Below are positions 56,459 through 64,000 of a DNA stretch of 64,000 nt, one piece after another. The translations under genes and the position numbers were made by a program. The DNA is taken from assembly GCA_000750105.3 (NCBI GenBank), contig JPHH03000008.1, forward strand, positions 806,001 to 870,000, in the 5' to 3' direction. The notes under the pieces were generated by a model. That model ran no database searches. It saw only the letters and a list, made by a program, of their open reading frames with translations, and was not told the DNA's origin. Within the stretch, counting starts at the first letter, position 1. Each line of letters opens with the position of its first letter. This stretch comes from Tolypocladium sp. Sup5 PDA-1 (lineage: Eukaryota; Ascomycota; Sordariomycetes; Hypocreales; Ophiocordycipitaceae).

Positions 56459-58657
56459 TCAAGGTGAAGTCGGTCGCCGATGTGACGAGCTCCCCCTCCG
56501 CACGTCACCCAACCACCCATCCACGCTCCTCCGCCCCGTCGCCGTGCTCTGCCCGCTCTGCACCTGTCCCAGCTCCGCCAAGTCCTCCCGGCTCTTACGA
56601 GGACTACCCGCACCCGCACAGACACTACCCCTTTGCTCCGTCCGCCGCAACGACTCCCGCCGTTCCAGTGACGGCGCGCGGCTCGACACGGCCGTCTCGT
56701 CACCACTGCTATTCTCCCCCCGGCCGCCCCAGGCACCGCCGATGCCCTCCATCGTAAAGGCGGACGCCGTCGGGCCGTCGAGCAGCGCGAGCTCCTCGGG
56801 TCGGAAGATGCGCGGCAGCAGCAGCGCGCGGATGGGGATGAGCGCGAGGATGAAGACGGGGAAGCCGACGGCGGCGACGGTCTGCGTGATGGCAAAGGTG
56901 GCGCCGAAGCCGAGGAGCTCGACGGCCGCGAAGAGCCACACGGCGGAGCGGCGCTTGACGGCCCGGAGGGGGTGGCTCGCCGGCGTGAGGCTCCTGTCGC
57001 GGCAGAGAAAGACAAGCTTGGCGGTGATGCCGTTGGCCTCGAGCGCCTGCACGCCCATGACGAAGAAGAGGCCCGCAAGGAGGCCCTGGGGGATGAGGTG
57101 CAGGACGACGAGGAGGGGGCCCGTCATGGTGCCGAGCGTCAGGAGGCCCTGGGCCAGGTTCGAGACGCGCTGCTCGACGACATGGGTCGCTTCGAAGGTG
57201 TACCCGCCTTTGTCCTCGCCCTTTTCGTCGAGCTCCTTGACGGGCTTGGTGACGCAGAGAGACTCGGTGTGGAAGGGGGCCTGGGGGATGAGGCCGTTGG
57301 GGAAGGGCAGGCCGAGGATGCCGGCCACGCCGGTGGTGACGCCGAGGAGGAAGATATCCCAGTGGAAGCCGGCCGGCTTGCGAAGCGGGTACTCGCTTCC
57401 CTGGGCAATCAAAGATGATACTAAAGGTTGTCAGTCTTGGGTGCGGGCTGGGAAGGGACAGACATATCGCACCGTTGTGGTCAAACCAGAAGAGAATGGT
57501 GAGCAGGACGGCAAACGGCAGCGCCGTAAAGATCTCACCAACACTCAACTCCCAGAAGCTAACCAGCCAGTCCCTCCCACTCGTCGGCACAAACGCAGCG
57601 GCCGTCGGCAGCCTCTCCAGCTCGACCTCCCGCATGCGCCCAAAGTGCACAAAGCCCGTGAAGAAGACGAGCGTCAGCGGCGTGCCGTAGTCCTTGAGAA
57701 ACACGCGCACCGGGTGCCGGAAGAGGCTGCTGGCGCCCAGCTGGGCGCACAGGTAGGCGACCATGAAGACGAGCAGGGCAGCCACGATGGACAGGTAGAA
57801 GGCGCTCGCGCTGCCGAGGCGCGCGAGCACCTGGATGCCCTTTTGCAGGTAGATGAAGGCGACGTAGAAACCGAAGATGTCGCAGGGGAAGCGCGTCACC
57901 CAGCGCAGCCAGTTGCATGAGTTTGTGGCGGCGAGGATCCAGTGCAGGATGAGGGACCATCTGTACTCCACGCGTGAGTAGAGGCTCAAACCTGGGGTGG
58001 AGCTCTGCGTCGACTTACATGCCGATCCAGGCCATGAAGCCAATGTAGTTGACCCCGGTTCCCTTCATGATGTCGTAGACGGTGCTGGGGAGGTTGGTCA
58101 GTATGCTAGGGCGCGTTGTCGGAGCTGGGCTGCACAAACTAGTTAAAGACGGTAATTGGACCTGTGGTTGCAGTCAGTATCTGCCCTCGTCTTCAAGGTT
58201 TCGAGAAAAACGTACCAGTAACACCAACGATGACGAGTGGTTGTGCGGCAAAGAGCGAAAAGACGACGGATCCAAGGACAGAAGCCAGCAGGACCTCGTT
58301 GACGCCGTAGTTGGACCCCGTCTTCTGGAACATGTCGAGAGAAAAGGCCAGCGCGGGAAGGATGCTGTACACTCGGTCAGCCCCTGAGCCCAAGAAAGAT
58401 GCAAGTACAGAGGATAGGTGATGTGCTCACTTTGCAAAGTACATGTAGACCGTGGCGGGCACGACGCGGTAATCCCACGCATCAAGCCAGTCGCTGCCGT
58501 AGTACGGCGCTCGCCGACGGACATCGTTGATCATGCCGCGGAAGAGGTGAATCTTCCACCACGGTTCCTGTTTCCGCGGTTGTTCATCTGCCGTGGCGCG
58601 AGGCTCTTGGGCCGTGGGCAGGACGAGGCCGTCCGTTCGTTTGTCGGTGGTTGCCAT
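56459..58657 (-). CDS. bor1: BOR1-type anion (borate/bicarbonate) transporter, SLC4 family
   Basis: Six exons (58657-58431, 58364-58216, 58161-58140, 58084-58019, 57960-57473, 57420-56459) give 637 residues. The third exon is only 22 nt (encoding GPITVFN plus two bases) and all phases close. The protein exports borate or exchanges anions at the plasma membrane. Segments in family order: WWKIHLFRGMINDVRRRAPY, ILPALAFSLDMF, PLVIVGVTGPITVFNYTVYD (the conserved helix-3 region), WSLILHWILAATNSCNWLRW, FPCDIFGFYVAFIYLQKGIQ, ALPFAVLLTILFWFDHNVSS, GFHWDIFLLGVTTGVAGILG, PFPNGLIPQAPFHTESLCVT and LHLIPQGLLAGLFFVMGVQA. The last 90 residues after RIFRPEELALLDGP are a hydrophilic Ser/Arg tail, probably a cytoplasmic regulatory end. 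It reads as a functional gene with around 10-12 helices. Confidence 0.92.
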
Positions 58658-60094
58658 GGTTTCCGATCTTTATACAAGGGCGACGTCTATGAAGCGAGGT
58701 ATTGATGCGGGTGTATTGTAAGACAGTCTAATGCAGTCTATGCACGAGGACGTCGTGCTGCAAGTCGTGTCGACAAACGGTATAGTTGGGGGACGGGTGC
58801 TATGAGCAGACGAGTTTAATCTTGGCGGACATGTCCATCACGCTCTCTGAGCAGCGCGGCGAGCAAATACAGACGAGATGCGAGATGCAACATGTCAAAT
58901 CGCAGGGCCACAACCGCCGCGAGCTGAAGCGCCGCGCGGTAGTTATATATTTAGGTCGTAAAGTCACGGCCCGTCGCTCACTGTCGTCTCGTCCACAACT
59001 CACACGCCGTCTCGCCACAATTTTTCTACGAACCCAACAGGTACCGTGGGCGGCAGGACCTCCGCAAAAGGGTACTTAAGAGTGACCTAGGCCGAAATCG
59101 CAGCGATCTCCAGTGCGCCAATGTGGAGCCTAAATGCACGCCATCCCAGCGCGTGTCATGACATCAGGCCGCTGTAACATACATACATACAGTATCGATC
59201 TAGGACGACTTCAAACATCAACCTGTATCACGCGAAATACAGAATACCGGACAAAACACCTGTGTTTTATGATTCAACAAGGACAACTTGCTGTATTTCA
59301 TCCGTACATTCTTGGGCAAATATTTTCAAGATTCCATTCATTGACACCCAGCCTCAACCCTTAAATCGTCCTCTCTCTGCCGTTCAAAACCCACTCCCGT
59401 AACCTCCCGCCATTCTAGGAACTTTCTCGACCAATCACATGGCCGTATAAAGTTCCCTCTCAAGGCTCTCATCAACCACACAACACTCTCATTGAACGTC
59501 CAGGTTCCCGTAGGATCAAGCTTAGATATGTAGTTCGCGTCCCTGAGCAGCTGCGCCCCGTGAGCCGTCTATGGCGCTTCAACCTGAAGCATCTTGGCGG
59601 TGGAGGCGTCACACGGCATGATGAGGCATTGCCGGCCTTGACGGTTTCCGCATCACGTTCAGGGACGCCATGTCCAGATACCAGGCAGTGCAATGTGCAT
59701 CGTCACCATTCCAGCAGACGCACTCTGTTTGACCCAAGAAAACTCCATGCGCTATCTTCCTTCCCCATTCAATGTGCCGCCCGTATAGGCAAGTCTACAG
59801 TTCTACCCCTAAAGTACATGTTACATGGTAAACCCCCCCCCCCCCGGTAGCTCCTCCTCCTGGGGAGAGATGATGCTGAAATACACGGGGACAATGCCCT
59901 GTTATCTGGTAGAGTTGAGAGCACACGCATGTGTTGCCGTCGCATTGCCACCCAACGCGGCCTTCATCACGTCCCCAGGCCTTAGTAGGCCGGCCAATCG
60001 CCTGGCGCCCTCAAGTTCTCGGCAGTCAGATTACCCACTGCTCACAAGCGTGCCGAGCTCGCCGCTGTGCGACCGGTTGCGCACCCGCGCCATC
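58658..60094. other. Tandem spacer between the m-AAA protease and bor1
   Basis: The left part is bor1 upstream sequence. A C/T tract at about 58980-59020 and TTATATATTTAGG near 58942 may be its start region. The right part holds the 3' end of the protease gene. Nothing else is recognised. A run of 13 C lies at 59833-59845 and CATACATACATACA near 59178. Confidence 0.45.
59833..59845. repeat. Uninterrupted run of 13 cytosines
   Basis: Thirteen C in a row, preceded by GGTAAA and followed by GGTAGC. Homopolymers of this length are unstable and error-prone in sequencing. It lies in noncoding DNA about 250 bases beyond the m-AAA protease stop codon, probably in the 3' region of that gene. Confidence 0.9.
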
Positions 60095-62882
60095 TCACCT
60101 CGGTCCGTCCGTCTTCCCATCGGACAGCTGCTTGAACGCCGGCGCCGGAGCCGGTGGGTCGTTGGGTGTGGTCGTGTCGGACGGGAATGGTGGCGGGGCG
60201 CTCTCCTCCTTGCCGCCTCCAAAGTACTTCTCAAAGTCCTCGTTGTCGTCAAATGGCCGCTTGCCCAGGATCCGGACCATATCATCACGCACCAGAGCCT
60301 CCTTCTTGAGCAGCTCCTCCGCGACCAGGCCCACCTCCTTCTTCTTCTCCACCAGAAGCTCCTTGCATCGCGCGTACGCCTCCTCGACTATCCGGTGAAC
60401 CTCCTGGTCGATCTGCTGCGCCGTCGATTCCGCAAAAGGCTTCTGCATCCGGTTCGGGTCGTTCTCGAAGTGCACGGGTCCGACCTTCTCCGACATGCCC
60501 CACTGAGTCACCATGTTGCGCGCCATCTGTGACACCTTCTTGAAGTCGTCGCTGGCACCCGTCGTGACCGTGGGGAAGTGAAGCTCCTCAGACACGCGTC
60601 CGCCCATCGTCATGGCCATACGGTCCATCAGCTGGTTCGTGTTCATCAGGTACGCGTCCTGCGGCAGGTACTGGGCGTAACCCAGGGCCCCTTGTCCGCG
60701 AGGGATGATGGACACCTTCAGCAACGGGTCTGCGTGTCGGAGGAACCAACCGCAGATGGCGTGGCCAGCCTCGTGGTACGCCACCGTCTTCTTCTCTTCC
60801 GGCTTCAGCACCAATGACTTGCGCTCCAAGCCACCAACGACGCGCTCGATTGCCCGCTCAAAGTGCTCCATCTTGACATCATCGGCGTTTCCTCTGGCAG
60901 CTGTTTTTTCTCGTTAATAGGTTTTCCTCTTGTCAAGGGTATACGCCAGTGCTAAACTTACCAATGAGGGCAGCTTCGTTCACAACGTTGGAGATGTCGG
61001 CGCCAGAGAATCCAGGAGTCAGCGTAGCAAGTCGGCCAACCAGGTGGTCTTGGTCCTCCTTGGTCACAATCTTCTTGAGATACACCTTGAAGATTTCCTG
61101 TCGTCCGCTCATCGTTGGGCGGTCGATGTAGATGTGCCTGTCGAAACGTCCCGGTCGCATCAACGCCTTGTCCAGAATATCAGCACGGTTGGTGCCGGCT
61201 AAGACGACAACCTGCTCCCGGGTGTTGAAGCCGTCCATTTCCGTGAGAATCTGGTTAAGCGTAGCCTCTCGCTCGTCGTTGCCACCGAATCCACGGCCAC
61301 TGTCCTGTCTGGCCCTACCGATGGCGTCGATTTCGTCGATGAAGATGATGCACGGCGCATTCTTGCGGCCCTCGGCAAACAGATCACGGACTCGAGACGG
61401 TCCAACACCGACAAACATTTCCACAAACTCGGAGCCACTGACACTGAAGAACGGCACACCAGACTCTCCAGCAGTTGCCTTGGCAAGAAGCGTCTTGCCT
61501 GTTCCCGGTGGCCCGGCGAGAATGGCGCCACGGGGAATCTTGGCACCGAGCTTCTCGAACTTCTCGGGTTGCTTCAAGAAGCTGACAAACTCCATAATCT
61601 CCATCTTGGCTTCCTCCAGACCAGCGACATCGGAAAACTTGACCTTGACTGCGCTCTCGGCATTGAACTTCTTGGCCTTGCTCTTGCCGAAGTTGAACAT
61701 GCCTCCGCCTCCAGCCCGTCCTCCCATTGATCGTTGGGTCCAGAGAATCAGACCGATGAACAAGAGAGTCGGTCCAAAGGCCAGGAGGAGGTTGCCAACG
61801 GTACTGCCGCCGGCCTCGTAGCTGACCGGTATCCTCTCGGATTGGGGAATGCCAAGCTGATCCTGGGCCTCCTCCAGCTTCTTCTCAAACGACTCGACAG
61901 AGCCAATGGAGAAGACGTATGTCCTCCTGCCGTTGGCTCCAGACTCAGAAGTCGCTTGCGAAGCATCCGGGTGCAGTTCCACTCGTACTTGAGAACCGTT
62001 GATTACCACCAGCTTCTGAACCATACCCTTGTCCAGGAAAGCCTTGCGCATCTCCTGCCAGGTAATCTCCTTTTCGGAGAAAGGCTTGCTGAGTGACTCG
62101 GCCGCCCAGAGGGTGATACCCAGGACAAGACCAGTCTGGAGAGCATCCGCCCAGCCATTCCTCTTCTTTGGTCCTTGCTGTCCAGGCCCTTGTTGATGTG
62201 ACTTCGTCTCGTCCGATCTCTTGTCCCGGGGGTGGCCATCCTCTCCGCTCTTGTGTTCCTCGCCCTCCTTCTTGTCATGCTGTTCGGGGTTGTTTTGGTC
62301 GAACATGCGGTTTCCTTGCTGCTGCTGCTGGACCTCCCACTCAGCTAGCCTCTCGGCCATGATGAAGACGCATCGCATGAGCCTGCCCTTATCCAGGATC
62401 GACAAGTGGCCGGGGCCTTGGCGCATCTTCTGGAGCAAGTCTCTTACTTCCGCAGGTGCGCCGGTCTGTTCCAGGCCCTTCAGAATATCCCGCAGCGTTT
62501 GCCTCTGGCCCTCTGGCAAGACATTCTTGAACGCTTCCAGCTGAGCTATTTCCTCCTTGGTCAGGCGGATCCAGCCCTCTGGCAGGGGAGACATTGGGGT
62601 TTTCGGCGCCTCGGACTTGCCGTCCTCTGCCGGTTTGCCCTCGGACTCATTTTGGTTCTTTGGCTTCTCGGTGTTGGTGTCCTTCTTCGCCTGCGAATCT
62701 TCCTCCGGCTGCGGCGGCTTCGAGGAGTAGAATCTGGGTCGGATGCCGTACGGGGTCGAGCAAACAGTTGACGCAATCGATCGGGACACGGTCGGTAGTC
62801 GCAGAGTCCGCTGGAAACTCGACTGCTGCGACAGTCGTGCTAGCCGCGCGAGCTGGCTCGACTGCCGAAGAAATCTCGACAT
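60095..62882 (-). CDS. Mitochondrial m-AAA protease subunit (AFG3/YTA12 family)
   Basis: Two exons (62882-60962 and 60900-60095) encode 908 residues. The protein is a membrane-anchored ATP-dependent zinc protease of the mitochondrial inner membrane that degrades unassembled subunits and processes imported proteins. The start MSRFLRQSSQLARLARLSQQ opens an Arg/Ser-rich presequence. A charged linker follows, then two membrane helices (ALQTGLVLGITLWAAESL and VGNLLLAFGPTLLFIGLILW) flank the FtsH extracellular domain. The AAA domain has Walker A GPPGTGKT (about 457), Walker B CIIFIDEIDAIG (about 519), SRH GTNRADILDKALMRPGRFDR and the pore loop FVEMFVGVG. After the intron comes the HEAGH zinc site (about 686) and the Asp-containing protease end. 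Which of Afg3 or Yta12 it resembles most cannot be settled here; some fungi have only one such subunit. The start was set at the ATG followed by the presequence; an upstream in-frame ATG at 63023 gives no targeting signal. Confidence 0.95.
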
Positions 62883-63515
62883 GGTGGTTGTCGGAGTTGT
62901 CGCAAAATGCGGAACCACCGGGGTTGGTGAGGGAAACGTAGGACGACGCCGCCTTATCTCATGAGCAGCGCAGGTCGGCGCTCGAGGGCTCAATATGCGG
63001 CCGTTTGAGAAAGAAGCATCCAACCGTAGCGGATACTGGGAGTTTCAACGCTACGTGGACCGGTTGATGACACCACGACATGCGAAGCTTCTGACGATGA
63101 GTCCACCTTCTAGCCCGAAATTAGCTGGCGTCACGTGCGTGCGCCGGTCCGGGGGTGGCGGGTGTAGGGTAGGTAGGTGTCGCAGGCTTCCGCACTTTCG
63201 CCACCAAGAGTCAACTGGTCACGATGAGATGAATTGCTTTGCGCCAACAAAACTCTTCCTTCAATTTAAAGAGAAATATTTTCGTATTATAGATGGAAGC
63301 TTCTGAGAGTCCGAAGCTGGTTCTAATATTGACCTTGGATTTGTAGCCGTTGAAAGTGTAGTCACAAGTTGACGAGAGGATAATTACTAAAGTGTTAAAG
63401 TGCCTGCTTCCACGACCTTCCACGGCAAGCCTGGTGAACGCAGTTACCGCACTAAGAAAGCCCAGCACCATCATGGAAAAGTCGTCATCCGGTGGGCGTC
63501 CACGGCATTTCCACG
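62883..63515. promoter_or_regulatory. Spacer between MTQ1 and the m-AAA protease
   Basis: The left part holds the upstream region of the protease gene, including CGGTCCGGGGGTGGCGGG near 63144; the right part holds the 3' end of MTQ1. An AT-rich patch with TTTAAAGAGAAATATTTTCG lies at 63262-63290. No gene is recognised. Confidence 0.45.
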
Positions 63516-64000
63516 TTATGCCCCTCGCTTCCGTATAAATATACATCGAATTTGGCCACTGCCCTTTACAGGAACAGTCCAGCTTTGACCAGACGGGGTC
63601 ATGATATCGAGCTGGCCAGCTTCCCCATCCTCTGGAGTCAGATCAGGCCAATCTCTCCATATCTCAACAGCCGATCCCTCTGCTAGCGCATGCTGGGAAT
63701 AGCAACCGAGAACTCGTCGCGCCTGGGCTTCGTCTCCGAGCTCCAGTAACACGACCTGCGGCTGTAGTATTCCGGTAATGTCTAAGAGTCTCGAGTAGAA
63801 GACATCCGCATGCTTCCATCCTGCTGGTACGGGAAGCCGGTTGTTGGGAACGAGCGCCAGCCGTGGCTCATACTTTCGAACAGAATACCCCAACTGCCCG
63901 TGCCCGTAGTCCCAGATCTGCTGGGAGATGTACGGAGGATTCGAGATGAGGATGTCCCAAGGCTGGCCGGCGAGCGCTTGAATATCGCCGTCGTCGAAGA
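63516..64000 (-). CDS. mtq1: Peptide-chain-release-factor glutamine methyltransferase MTQ1 (HemK/PrmC family), partial
   Basis: The gene enters from the right edge and stops at 63516, so only about 160 C-terminal residues are visible. The reading opens with DDGDIQALAGQPWDILISNP and PYISQQIWDYG, giving the catalytic NPPY loop of glutamine N5-methyltransferases, followed by SVRKYEPRLALVPNNRLPVP and VVLLELGDEAQARRVLGCYS. Mtq1 methylates the GGQ glutamine of the mitochondrial release factor. The end KGSGQIRCIFIRKRGA is typical for the family. No frame defect is seen in the visible part. The start and the SAM-binding region are beyond the window. Confidence 0.85.
   Translation of the reverse strand, partial: FDDGDIQALAGQPWDILISNPPYISQQIWDYGHGQLGYSVRKYEPRLALVPNNRLPVPAGWKHADVFYSRLLDITGILQPQVVLLELGDEAQARRVLGCYSQHALAEGSAVEIWRDWPDLTPEDGEAGQLDIMTPSGQSWTVPVKGSGQIRCIFIRKRGA

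Noticed and set aside
56385..57920. 511-codon plus-strand open frame
   Set aside because: Antisense to the last two exons of the BOR1-type transporter, crossing its intron; a shadow of codon bias.

Overview
This window is nuclear DNA of a filamentous ascomycete, most likely a sordariomycete and probably Hypocreales. The evidence is the short introns (about 50-95 nt) with GTAAGT-like donors and CTAAC/CTGAC branch sites, strong C/G preference at third codon positions in genuine genes, the recognisable gene families (Ded1, Med19/Rox3, Tof1, a homeodomain regulator, a HET-domain protein, a MYND-DUF4470 family relic) and GC-balanced spacers scattered with TACGGAGTA-like and AGTCCGTAG-like motifs. 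The order is inferred from protein resemblance only. I saw no rRNA, tRNA, CRISPR array or intact transposable element.

Layout. 1-9.5 kb: DED1 RNA helicase (+), a decayed copy of the GARS part of a purine-synthesis gene (-), and a PMC1-type Ca2+-ATPase (-). 9.5-12.6 kb: a long spacer with a degenerate repeat family. 12.6-19 kb: a sugar transporter (+), a broken MYND/DUF4470 gene (+), and an acyl-CoA-synthetase-like protein without the ATP-binding P-loop (+). 19.6-24.5 kb: a HET-domain protein (+) convergent with a large alpha/beta hydrolase (-). 26-36 kb: a single-pass Ser/Thr-rich membrane protein (+), a Zn2Cys6 transcription factor (+) and Mediator subunit 19 (-). 37.7-41 kb: a decay zone with a cytochrome P450 relic (-), a truncated Caps_synth-type glycosyltransferase relic (+) and a short-chain dehydrogenase frameshifted near its end (+). 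42.3-51 kb: a homeodomain transcription factor (-) with a very large upstream region in which I recognise no gene. 51.2-64 kb: a compact housekeeping block with a mitochondrial 3-hydroxyacyl-CoA dehydrogenase (-) divergent from TOF1 (+), a BOR1-type anion transporter (-), an m-AAA protease (-) and the 3' part of MTQ1 (-), which runs off the right edge.

The intact genes are ordinary cell functions: translation, Ca2+ sequestration, sugar uptake, Mediator, fork protection, fatty-acid oxidation, borate/anion export, mitochondrial proteolysis and release-factor methylation. What stands out is the contrast between this stable core and at least five genes caught at different stages of decay, concentrated at 4.7-5.6, 15.3-16.3 and 37.7-41 kb. 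I found no convincing undescribed defence or mobile system. The least explained features are the repeat family at 10.5-11.3 kb, two long unassigned minus-strand open frames (28.4-29.3 and 45.8-47.3 kb), and the expanded upstream region of the homeodomain gene.
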